Shown: piece after piece, positions 9,342 through 18,800 of the stretch | Layout: the number at the start of each line of letters is the position of its first letter | Position numbering within the stretch: position 1 is the first letter of the stretch | NCBI GenBank assembly: GCA_011525265.1 | Contig: WTHV01000100.1 | Coordinates: 1 to 32,686 of the forward strand | Direction: 5' to 3' | Length of the DNA: 32,686 bases | Source: Alphaproteobacteria bacterium | GTDB lineage: Bacteria > Pseudomonadota > Alphaproteobacteria > Puniceispirillales > Puniceispirillaceae | Made by a program: the position numbers and the translations under genes | The notes under the pieces: model-generated | What the model was told of the DNA's origin: nothing | Seen by the model: the letters and a program-made list of their open reading frames with translations, nothing else | Databases searched by the model: none

Positions 9342-9555
9342 TTGTGTCAGACTTATTTTTTGGCGCAAAACACCATGTGATAAAGCGATGTATGCCATAG
9401 CCGATCACAGGCATGACTATCACAAAAAACGCGATGGGGATAAGGCGTCCCTTATCATGGCCAGGTGATATAAGCCCTGCGGTGAGCAAGAGCAATTCTG
9501 AGAGACCAATGATAAGCCAATTACAGCTTAATAGGAAAATACGAAATGTGGCCAT
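9331..9555 (-). CDS. Small hypothetical membrane protein (about 74 aa, two hydrophobic segments)
   Basis: MATFRIFLLSCNWLIIGLSELLLLTAGLISPGHDKGRLIPIAFFVIVMPVIGYGIHRFITWCFAPKNKSDTNGA; stop overlaps the start of the downstream flavoprotein gene. The ORF track starts at 9627. Confidence 0.6.
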   Translation of the reverse strand: MATFRIFLLSCNWLIIGLSELLLLTAGLISPGHDKGRLIPIAFFVIVMPVIGYGIHRFITWCFAPKNKSDTNGA

Positions 9556-9586
9556 GATAAAAATTCTTACCCTTACACAATAAGTT

Positions 9587-10009
9587 TTAAACAGATGATA
9601 GGCTGTTAAGCCACCGTGTAATCTCACCTTGTCTTGCTGTCAGCGCATCCTCATCATAAGGGATTGCTGAGCCATTGCCCCATATCGGGTTCGGCCATGC
9701 CATATCACCTTCATGGCGCGCAATTATATGCAAATGCATCGCTGGTACAATATTCCCTATTGTCGCAATGTTCATTTTATCTGCTTTTGTTTTATTTTGG
9801 ATGATATCCGCAATCTGAGAGGCGTAATCCATCATCTCATGACGTTGTGATTTCGTCAGGTCAGATAACTCAAAAATATCGGGTAATTGCGGGATTAGCA
9901 ACAGCCAACAATAGCGCGTATCATTAACCATACGCACTTCACATAGACCGCATTGGCGGATGAATGATGACGTTGAGGCAATCAGGGGATTAAGGGTAAA
10001 ATTCGTCAT
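9587..10009 (-). CDS. HIT domain protein
   Basis: CGLCEVRMVNDTRYCWLLLIPQLPDIFELSDL...NIVPAMHLHIIARHEGDMAWPNPIWG; HIT-like HLHIIARHEGD motif. Confidence 0.88.
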   Translation of the reverse strand: MTNFTLNPLIASTSSFIRQCGLCEVRMVNDTRYCWLLLIPQLPDIFELSDLTKSQRHEMMDYASQIADIIQNKTKADKMNIATIGNIVPAMHLHIIARHEGDMAWPNPIWGNGSAIPYDEDALTARQGEITRWLNSLSSV

Positions 10010-10118
10010 GCTGATCTCTTGTCAAATATGGCTGTGAAAAACAAAGTGCACAGCTTGCCTATTTCTATGTTGCCCCCCATAGTAGCAGAGGATTTTCAAA
10101 AGAAAAGGAGCGGTTAGA

Positions 10119-10406
10119 ATGAAACAATTTATGATATTGCATGTTGGCTTTGAGAGGCCAACGCCTGAGATTATGGAACAATGGAATGATTGGTTTGCAA
10201 AAACAGCCTCCTGCACCATTGATATGGGCGGCTTTATGGGGGGAAGGGAGCGCAATAAGTCTGGCAGCCAAGAGCTTGGATGGGATGAAAATTGCTTAAC
10301 AGGCTATTCTATTATTGAGGCAGAATCCCTTGAGGCAGCAGAAGAGATTGCATCAACAAACCCTTTTATCACTGCCATCAGAATTTACGAAATTCGCAAG
10401 CAATAA
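10119..10406 (+). CDS. YCII-related domain protein
   Basis: MKQFMILHVGFERPTPEIMEQWNDWFAK...TGYSIIEAESLEAAEEIASTNPFI...IRIYEI; dimeric alpha-beta barrel/YCII pattern, with AGGAG-like sequence upstream. Confidence 0.7.
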   Translation: MKQFMILHVGFERPTPEIMEQWNDWFAKTASCTIDMGGFMGGRERNKSGSQELGWDENCLTGYSIIEAESLEAAEEIASTNPFITAIRIYEIRKQ

Positions 10407-10458
10407 GGGCGCTATTCACATAAATAGTTAAGACAAGAAAACGCATAGGTCACAATAA

Positions 10459-11391
10459 ATGGGTCTGGAGTTGGAACAGGGTAAAGAGATTGATTATCGC
10501 ATGGTTTTAAAAGCCATGAGTGTTGATGAGAAAAAAGAGCTGATGGTCTTAACAAATCATCATGGTCTTTTAATGCTCTCAGCTCATCTTTGTCTTATTG
10601 CGATATTAGCCTATGGGCAGTCTGTCTCTGAGGGGCTTGTGCGGTTCTGTTTTCTTGTTGGTCAAGGGGCTGTGATGTGCTTTTTATTTTGTGCCATGCA
10701 TGAGGCAAGTCACGGGACCGCCTTTCGCACAAAATGGCTGAATAAATTTGTCACAAACGCTGTTGGCCTTTTGCTCTTTATGGGCGCTAAATGGTTCACC
10801 TATTTTCATAATGCGCATCACCGCCATACAAATGATACAGCGCGTGATCCCGAACTGGCAGGTGGCAAACCAGATAATTGGCTTGGCTATCTTTGGTATC
10901 TGTCTGGCATTATGATTTGGGTCCAGTCTTTTGCCGCGCTTGTAAAAAATGCTTTTGCCACACCGCAGGCAGATTATATCCCGCAATCTGGCAAGCATTT
11001 GGTGCAAAAAGAAGCACGGCTTATGCTTGTGTTTTACAGCATAATTTTCACGGCTCTTCTCGCGACAGCGGCTGAGGCCTTACTCTATTATTGGCTTTTG
11101 CCGCTATTATGTGGTCAGCCATTTTTGCGCCTCTTTTTGCTCGCAGAGCACACGGATTGTCCCCATGATGATGATATGCTGAATAATAGCCGGACAATCT
11201 ATACCAATCCTGTGCTATTGGCGCTGTCTTGGCAGATGCCTTATCATACAGCCCATCACAGTTTTCCTGCTGTACCATTTCACAAATTAGCGCGATTTCA
11301 TGCTTTTATTCATCATCATGTAAAACAATCGTCTCAAGGCTATGGTGTATTTCATCACAAGATGATAGCGCAGTATCGCAAGAGGTCATAA
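10459..11391 (+). CDS. Membrane fatty acid desaturase/hydroxylase-like di-iron protein
   Basis: Histidine boxes HEASHGTAF, HNAHHRHTND and YHTAHHSFPAVPF, with several hydrophobic segments. Confidence 0.85.
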   Translation: MGLELEQGKEIDYRMVLKAMSVDEKKELMVLTNHHGLLMLSAHLCLIAILAYGQSVSEGLVRFCFLVGQGAVMCFLFCAMHEASHGTAFRTKWLNKFVTNAVGLLLFMGAKWFTYFHNAHHRHTNDTARDPELAGGKPDNWLGYLWYLSGIMIWVQSFAALVKNAFATPQADYIPQSGKHLVQKEARLMLVFYSIIFTALLATAAEALLYYWLLPLLCGQPFLRLFLLAEHTDCPHDDDMLNNSRTIYTNPVLLALSWQMPYHTAHHSFPAVPFHKLARFHAFIHHHVKQSSQGYGVFHHKMIAQYRKRS

Positions 11392-11430
11392 AAGAGCTTG
11401 AAGCCTCTCACTTATTAAAAGGATGTTGCC

Positions 11431-12234
11431 ATGAGAAATATCACGTCTCGCCATATTTCAGATTTTCAAAATGATGGTGCAGTGCTGATTAAAGGGCTGT
11501 TTGCTGATTGGGTTGAGCCTATTGCACGTGCGATCGATGCCAATATGGCAAATCCCGGCCCTTATGCCGCAGAAAATTTGCTAGAGGGTGAAACGGGGCG
11601 TTTCTTTGATGATTATTGCAATTGGCAAACCATCACTGAGCTGGAAGATATCATGCGTCACTCCCCTGCGGCTGAGGCAGCAGCGGCATTGATGCAATCA
11701 CAAGAAGTACAATTTTTCCATGATCATATTTTGGTTAAGGAGCCAGGCACTGCCAAAGCCACGCCATGGCATCAAGATGCCCCTTATTATTTTGTCGATG
11801 GCCAGCAGACACTAAGCTTTTGGATTCCTATCGACCCTGTCAAAGAGGCAAGCTTACGTTGTATCAAGGGCTCGCATAAGTGGGAAAAGCTTGTGCTACC
11901 AACAAGATGGCTGAAAGAAGATGATTTCTATCTTGATAATTCGGAATTTTTGCCTGTCCCTGACCCTGATGCAGAGCCAGATAATTATGAGGTGTTAGAA
12001 TGGCAGATGGCGCCGGGTGATGCCGTGGCATTTGATTATCGCTGTGTTCATGGCGCGCGCGGTAATATGGCGGCAAGCCGCAGGCGCGCTTTGTCATTGC
12101 GCTATCTAGGAGATGATGCACGCTACATCACACGTCAAGGCCGCACCTCACCACCATTTCCCGGCCATGATATGCAAGAGGGTCAAAAATTACGCTCTGA
12201 TTGGTTCCCTGTCGTTTGGCCAAAAACGGCCTAG
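11431..12234 (+). CDS. Phytanoyl-CoA dioxygenase (PhyH) family Fe(II)/2-oxoglutarate oxygenase
   Basis: FFHDHILVKEPGTAKATPWHQDAPYYFVDG (HxD), LRCIKGSHKWEK, VAFDYRCVHGARGN (distal His) and SLRYLGDDARY. Confidence 0.88.
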   Translation: MRNITSRHISDFQNDGAVLIKGLFADWVEPIARAIDANMANPGPYAAENLLEGETGRFFDDYCNWQTITELEDIMRHSPAAEAAAALMQSQEVQFFHDHILVKEPGTAKATPWHQDAPYYFVDGQQTLSFWIPIDPVKEASLRCIKGSHKWEKLVLPTRWLKEDDFYLDNSEFLPVPDPDAEPDNYEVLEWQMAPGDAVAFDYRCVHGARGNMAASRRRALSLRYLGDDARYITRQGRTSPPFPGHDMQEGQKLRSDWFPVVWPKTA

Positions 12235-12315
12235 GATGACAAAAAATAGTCTCTTTACTATTAAAGGTGGTTTGGTTTAAACCAATCGGCAGATGGCAAA
12301 AATAGGGTTTTTAGC

Positions 12316-13257
12316 ATGAAACAAAAAACAATCACAATCATTGGCGGGTCAGGCTTTGTCGGGCGTTCTGTCGTTGAAAAGTTGGCCAAAACAGGCGCGC
12401 GTATTATCATTTTAACGCGCAATGCTGATAAGGCAAAAATGCTGAAGCCGCTTGGTGATGTTGGGCAAATCACGGCTATTTCTGGTGATGCGCTGAATGA
12501 TGATGCGCTTGAATCTGTGATTGCACCTGCTGATATGGTTGTGAATTTGGTTGGTATTTTGGCACCATCAGGCAAGCAGAATTTTGAAGCAACACAAGCG
12601 TTATTGCCACAACGTATTGCTGCTTTTGCCAAAACCCATAATGTTGAAAAAATTGTGCATCTCTCAGCCATTGGTGCTGATTTGAAATCAAAAAGCCGCT
12701 ATGCCGCAACAAAGGCAGAGGGTGAGCGCGCACTTCTTCGTGGCTTCTCGCCCGTAACAATTTTGCGCCCTTCAATTGTTTTTGGCCCAGGTGATGGGTT
12801 CTTTAACCGCTTTGGCCAAATGGCGATGGTGGCACCTGCTTTGCCTGTGATAGGTGGGGGACGCAATTTGATGCAGCCTGTCTATGTGGGTGATGTGTCT
12901 GATGCGGTTGTCGCCTCTTTGCGAGATGCCAGCACCAATGACCAGATTTTTGAGCTTGGCGGCCCACGTGCCTATAGCTTTAAGAGATTGATGGAAATGA
13001 CTTGTGAGGCGGTTGGTCGTACGCGCCCTCTTATCTCAGTTCCTTTTGCGCTGATGCATATCCCGGCATCATTCCTGCAGTTTTTGCCTAACCCGCCATT
13101 AACGCGCGATCAGCTTTATTTGCTTGAGCAAGATAATGTGGTGGCGAAAAAGGCGAAAACATTGGCTGATTTAGGTATCGCGCCACAATCTGTTGAAGCA
13201 CATATTTCGGATTACCTTGCCCATTTGCGCAAAGGTGGCCGTTTCTCTGCCAAATAG
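12316..13257 (+). CDS. Complex I NDUFA9-like / NAD(P)H-binding atypical SDR protein
   Basis: KTITIIGGSGFVGRSVVEKLAKTGARIIILTRNADKA..., VNLVGILAPSGKQNFEATQ, ILRPSIVFGPGDGFFNRF. Confidence 0.88.
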   Translation: MKQKTITIIGGSGFVGRSVVEKLAKTGARIIILTRNADKAKMLKPLGDVGQITAISGDALNDDALESVIAPADMVVNLVGILAPSGKQNFEATQALLPQRIAAFAKTHNVEKIVHLSAIGADLKSKSRYAATKAEGERALLRGFSPVTILRPSIVFGPGDGFFNRFGQMAMVAPALPVIGGGRNLMQPVYVGDVSDAVVASLRDASTNDQIFELGGPRAYSFKRLMEMTCEAVGRTRPLISVPFALMHIPASFLQFLPNPPLTRDQLYLLEQDNVVAKKAKTLADLGIAPQSVEAHISDYLAHLRKGGRFSAK

Positions 13258-13264
13258 AGCGGTG

Positions 13265-14098
13265 TTAAACCATACCTAGCGCAATGGCGCCTAGCAATAA
13301 GGCGCCAAGTGCAAACCTGTAATAGACGAAAATTTTAAAATCTGCCTTGGCAAGCCAGCCCATCATAAAACGGATGGCGATAAGGGCGGTGATTAATGAC
13401 AAGCTTGCCACAATGGCTGCATCAAGGGCTTGGGCGCTTAATTGGCTTGCGCCGTCTTCTGTGAAAAAGTGACGTGACTTCAAAACGCTCGCACCGCCAA
13501 TAACAGGCAGAGATAGCAACATTGAAAAGCGCGCAGACGCCACACGGCTATAGCCTCTTGCCCGCGCCACCGTCATGGTAACGCCAGAGCGTGATGTGCC
13601 AGGAATAAGGGCAAAGATTTGTGATGCGCCGATTAGCACAGCATCACGAAGTGTCATATCTTCTGCAGACTTGCTAGCAGGGTAATCTGTGTCAGCCTTA
13701 TAAAGCAGGGCAGCAAAGATGATATTTGCGAGGGCAACGGTCATGGCAAGGCGCAAAAATGCTGGCGCTAGCATCTCCACCACAAGACCCACCGCAATAA
13801 CAGGCAGGCTTGCTATGATAAGCATAATCGCAAGGGATAAGCCGTCCCGATCTGCTTTGCCAAAGGTCACAACGCCCTTTGCCATGCGCCCAACCTCAGC
13901 GCGCACATAAATCAAAACTGCCCCGAGCGTACCAAAATGAGCCGCAACATCAATGAGTTGCCCTTGATCAGCATAGCCTGTCAAAGCCGGAAATAGGACA
14001 AGATGCCCCGAGCTTGAAATAGGTAAGAACTCTGTAATGCCTTGAATGGCTGAGAGGGCGATTAGTTGTATTGTGGTGAATTGAGACTCTATCATCAT
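13265..14098 (-). CDS. uppP: Undecaprenyl-diphosphatase
   Basis: LSAIQGITEFLPISSSGHLVLFPAL and IPGTSRSGVTMTVARARGYSR motifs; 277 aa hydrophobic protein. Confidence 0.95.
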   Translation of the reverse strand: MMIESQFTTIQLIALSAIQGITEFLPISSSGHLVLFPALTGYADQGQLIDVAAHFGTLGAVLIYVRAEVGRMAKGVVTFGKADRDGLSLAIMLIIASLPVIAVGLVVEMLAPAFLRLAMTVALANIIFAALLYKADTDYPASKSAEDMTLRDAVLIGASQIFALIPGTSRSGVTMTVARARGYSRVASARFSMLLSLPVIGGASVLKSRHFFTEDGASQLSAQALDAAIVASLSLITALIAIRFMMGWLAKADFKIFVYYRFALGALLLGAIALGMV

Positions 14099-14220
14099 GG
14101 CGCGACCATAGCTAATGACATCTTAGCAGGCAAGCGTAGGGTTCAACCTTTAATTAGTTCCGATATGGTACTATTTTTGACAGCTATGCCACAAGATTTT
14201 TTGATTAAGGGGATTTTTGC

Positions 14221-14249
14221 TTGAAATATATTTCAAAATGGGTCATAAT
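14221..14249 (+). promoter_or_regulatory. Candidate sigma70-type promoter for gltD-gltB with an overlapping perfect palindrome
   Basis: TTGAAA (14221-14226), 17-nt spacer, CATAAT (14244-14249). TTGAAATATATTTCAA (14221-14236) is a perfect 16-bp palindrome covering the -35. Confidence 0.5.
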
Positions 14250-14360
14250 CATTGTCCAATTTAAGGGTCTGTGTTTGTAGCCGTCTATCAAGCTGTAAAA
14301 GGCGGCAGACATAACCCTGAAGAAATAGAGTGCATCATAGTTTGCATGAGGGAGATGACC

Positions 14361-15800
14361 ATGGCTTCGAAAATGCTGCAATTTGTGAAAACAGAAAAGC
14401 AAATGCCATCAAAACGCACTGCTGATGATAGAGCGAAAGATTTTGATGAGATTTATCGTGATTTCTCGAAAGAGCGCGCTGAAGAACAAGCCAGCCGCTG
14501 TTCGCAATGTGGTGTGCCATTTTGTCAGGTGAATTGCCCGTTGCATAACAACATCCCTGATTGGTTGATGCTGACAGCTGAAGACAGATTGCAAGAGGCT
14601 TATGAAGTATCAGCTGCGACAAATAATTTCCCAGAAATCTGTGGCCGCATCTGTCCGCAAGATCGCTTATGCGAAGGCAATTGCGTGATTGAGAAAGGCT
14701 TTGAGTCTGTCACAATTGGGGCAGTTGAAAAATATATCACCGAAACAGCTTTTGAAAATGGCTGGGTTAAGCCAGCAAGCCCTGTTGCGGAGCGTGATCA
14801 GTCTGTCGGCATTATTGGTGCCGGGCCAGCTGGCCTGTCAGCAGCCGATATGCTACGCCGCAAAGGCTATCAGGTCACCGTTTATGATCGCTATGACAGA
14901 GCAGGTGGTTTGCTGATTTATGGCATTCCCGGCTTTAAGCTTGAAAAAGATATTGTCGAGCGCCGTGCAAGATTGCTGGAAGATGGCGGTGTGACTTTCA
15001 AGCTTAATTGCAATATTGGCACAGACATTAGCTTTGATGAAATCAGAGAGGCCCATGATGCTGTTCTGATTGCCACAGGTGTTTATAAAGCACGTGATAT
15101 TGCCCTACCAGGGGCAGGCCTGAAGGGTGTTGTGCCTGCCTTGGATTATCTGACTGCCTCAAATAAGAAATCTTTGGGCGATGATGTGCCGGAATTTGAT
15201 GATGGCTCTTTAAATGCCAAGGGCAAAGATGTTGTTGTGATTGGTGGTGGTGATACAGCAATGGATTGTGTCCGCACAGCTATTCGCCAAGAAGCCAAGT
15301 CAGTCAAATGTCTTTACCGTCGTAACAAAGCCAATATGCCGGGCTCTCAGCGTGAAGTTGAAAATGCTGAAGAAGAAGGTGTTGATTTTCAGTGGCTGTC
15401 AGCCCCGCAAGCCTTTACAGGTGATGAGAGCGTCGACGCGGTCATGGCACAGCGTATCCATTTGGGTCAGGCTGATGAAACAGGTCGCCAAGTCCCACAA
15501 ATTATCGAAGATTCCACCTATAAGCTTGACGCTGATCTGGTCATTAAAGCGCTTGGGTTTGATCCAGAAGATTTACCAGGCCTATTTGGTCAGGATGCGT
15601 TGCGCGTTTCAAAATGGGGAACAGTTGCCATTGATTGGAAGACCATGATGACAGATATGCCAGGCGTTTTTGCCGCTGGTGATATTGTCCGTGGTGCCTC
15701 TCTTGTGGTGTGGGGTGTTCGTGATGGCCGTGATGCGGCTGACCGTATTCATGCCTTTGTCGAAGCTGAACTATCTGGCGCAAATAAGGCAGTAGGCTAG
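14361..15800 (+). CDS. gltD: Glutamate synthase small subunit
   Basis: RCSQCGVPFCQVNCPLHNNIPDWL, FPEICGRICPQDRLCEGNCV, VGIIGAGPAGLSAADMLRRKGYQVTVYDRYDRAGGLLIYGIPGFKL. ATG at 14361 follows GAGGGAG; ORF track starts at 14271. Confidence 0.96.
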   Translation: MASKMLQFVKTEKQMPSKRTADDRAKDFDEIYRDFSKERAEEQASRCSQCGVPFCQVNCPLHNNIPDWLMLTAEDRLQEAYEVSAATNNFPEICGRICPQDRLCEGNCVIEKGFESVTIGAVEKYITETAFENGWVKPASPVAERDQSVGIIGAGPAGLSAADMLRRKGYQVTVYDRYDRAGGLLIYGIPGFKLEKDIVERRARLLEDGGVTFKLNCNIGTDISFDEIREAHDAVLIATGVYKARDIALPGAGLKGVVPALDYLTASNKKSLGDDVPEFDDGSLNAKGKDVVVIGGGDTAMDCVRTAIRQEAKSVKCLYRRNKANMPGSQREVENAEEEGVDFQWLSAPQAFTGDESVDAVMAQRIHLGQADETGRQVPQIIEDSTYKLDADLVIKALGFDPEDLPGLFGQDALRVSKWGTVAIDWKTMMTDMPGVFAAGDIVRGASLVVWGVRDGRDAADRIHAFVEAELSGANKAVG

Positions 15801-15833
15801 TCCGTTAACGGGCAGGCGTTAAGGAGATTTAAG

Positions 15834-18800
15834 ATGAGCGATATTAAGAACAATCAGACATCATCATTAGACCAGCAAGCCTATCTTGCACGTCGCAAAG
15901 ATAATGAGGCATTGCTTGGCGATGCTGGCATCTACAACCCGCAAATGGAACATGATAATTGTGGTGTGGGTTTTGTTGCAGCAGTGGATGGTAAGCCATC
16001 TCGTGCGGTTGTATCTGCCGCTATTGAGGCGTTGCAGTCAATCTGGCACAGAGGCGCGGTTGATGCTGATGGTATGACAGGCGATGGCGCTGGTATTCAT
16101 ATTGCTATTCCACGCGATTTCTTTATCGAGCATATTGCCAGAACAGGTCATAAGGATAATGGCGATAAATTGGCTGTGGGCATGGTGTTCTTGCCGCGCC
16201 AAGATTTAAGCGAGCAAGAGACTTGCCGCTGTATTGTGGAACAGGAAATTTTGGCAAAAGGCTATCAGATTTATGGCTGGCGCCAAGTGCCAACCGATAC
16301 AACAGCGCTTGGCCAAAAGGCGATGGCAACACGCCCAGAGATTGAACAGATTATGTTCTCTATGCCTGTTGACCTCTCAGAAGAAGAAGCAGAGCGCCAA
16401 TTATTTATCATTCGCCGCCGTATCGAAGAAGCAGTCTTGCGCGCACAGGTTACTGATTTTTATGTCTGCTCTTTATCAACACGTTCTATCATCTATAAGG
16501 GTATGTTCTTGGCAGAGCAGGTAACAGCTTTTTATCCTGATTTGCTTGATGAGCGCTTTATTTCCGATTTTGCGGTTTATCACCAGCGTTACTCGACAAA
16601 CACATTCCCAACATGGCGCCTTGCACAGCCATTTCGCGTGCTTGCCCATAATGGTGAAATTAATACGGTTCGCGGCAATATGAATTGGATGGCGTGCCAT
16701 GAAGATAGAATGCAAAGCGATCTTTTTGGCCAATCTGTTGAAGAGATTAAGCCAATCATTGCCAAAGGCTCATCAGATTCAGCCGCGCTTGATTCTGTTT
16801 TTGAGTTAATGCTGCATGGTGGTCGTGATTTGCCGATGGTTAAGACTATGATGATTCCGCAAGCCATTGATGTGGATGGCGGCTCTGACTTAGCTGAACT
16901 TTATGCTTATTGTAACGCTGTGATGGAACCATGGGATGGGCCTGCTGCGATTGCCGCTTTCTCAGGTGATTGGGCCATTGGCGGCACTGACCGTAATGGT
17001 TTGCGCCCGATGCGCTATACGCTTACCAATACAGGTCTTCTTATTGCAGGTTCAGAGACAGGCATGGTGGTTGTTCCTGAGAGTGAGATTATCGAGCGTG
17101 GCCGCCTTGGGCCTGGTGAGATGATTGGCGTCAATTTGGCTGAAGGCCGCCTGATGCATGATAAGGAAATTAAGGATAACCTAAAGACTCGCTCTAATTG
17201 GGGTGAGTGGGTTGGCCGTTCAGAGAAAATGGATGCGCTATTGGCAAAGGCGAAAAGCTCAAAGCTTGATTTGCCAGATGCTGATACATTGCGCCGCCGC
17301 CAGCTTTTGGCAGGCTGGACACTCGAAGATATGGAATTGCTTCTTCAGCCAATGGCAGAAGGTGGCAAAGAGGCGACAGGCTCAATGGGTGATGATGCGC
17401 CATTGGCAGTGCTATCAAGCAATTATCGCGGTCTACATCATTTCTTCCGTCAGAATTTCTCACAAGTCACAAATCCGCCAATTGATAGTTTACGTGAACG
17501 TCATGTGATGACTTTGCGCACACGTCTTGGCAATTTGGGCAATATCTTGGATGAAGCGCCAGAGCAATGTGATCATTTGCTGTTGAATTCGCCAATTCTA
17601 ACAAATGCCGAATATGCGGCATTGGTCTCTCATCTTGGGACGAAGGCTGCCGTTATTGATTGTACCTATGATGCGGCGGATGGTGATGATGGGTTGAGCA
17701 AGGCGCTTGACCGTATTCAAGAGGAATCAGAAACAGCTGTGCGCGGTGGTTGTGAGCATATTATGCTGACAGATGCTGGCGCTGATGCAAGCCGTCTTCC
17801 TATCCCTATGATTTTGGCGACAGGCGCGGTTCACTCACATCTTGTGCGTGAACAGCTTCGTACATTTGCGTCTGTGAATGTCTCATCTGGTGAATGTTTG
17901 GATGTGCATCATTTTGCGGTTTTGGTCGGGGTTGGTGCAACAACCATCAATGCCTATTTGGCAGAATGGACGATTGTTGAGCGTATGGAAAAAGGCCTGC
18001 TTGAAGGGCTGACACGTTCACAAGCAATGGCGAATTTCAAAAAGGCTATCGAAGATGGTCTGCTGAAGATTATGTCTAAGATGGGCATTTCTGTTATCGC
18101 CTCTTATCGTGGTGGCTATAATTTTGAAGCGCTTGGCCTCTCACGTTCGCTTGTTGCAAAATATTTCCCACCAATGACATCACGCATTAGTGGTCTTGGC
18201 CTGAGCGGGATTCAATCTCGTATGCGCCAGATGCATGAAAAAGCCTTTGGTGGTGAAGCGTCATTCTTGCCTGTTGGTGGCTTGTTGCGTTACCGCAAAT
18301 CAGGCGAGCGTCATGCCTTTGATGGGCAGATGATCCATGCCATGCAACATGCTTGTAATACGGGCTCTTATGATAGCTGGAAGAAATATGTCGGTATTGT
18401 CAGCCGCCAAGGTCCTGTGAACTTGCGTGACTTGCTTGATTTCACATCAGACGTAACGGCCATTCGCGTAGAGGATGTTGAATCAATTACCGAGATCAGA
18501 AAGCGCCTTGTCGCACCTGGTATCTCGCTTGGCGCTCTGAGCCCTGAAGCGCATGAGACACTCTCTATTGCGATGAATCGTATTGGGGCAAAGTCTGATT
18601 CAGGCGAAGGGGGTGAAGACCCAGAACGCTTTAAGTTGCGCGCCAATGGTGATAACCCATCAAGCGCGATTAAACAGGTTGCCTCTGGTCGTTTTGGTGT
18701 AACAGCTGAATATCTCAATAATTGCCAAGAGCTTGAAATTAAGGTCGCACAAGGCGCAAAGCCAGGCGAGGGCGGCCAATTACCAGGTATTAAGGTGAAT

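Noticed and set aside
18368-18718. 116-aa minus-strand ORF
   Set aside because: Lies fully within gltB on the opposite strand; no recognisable motif.
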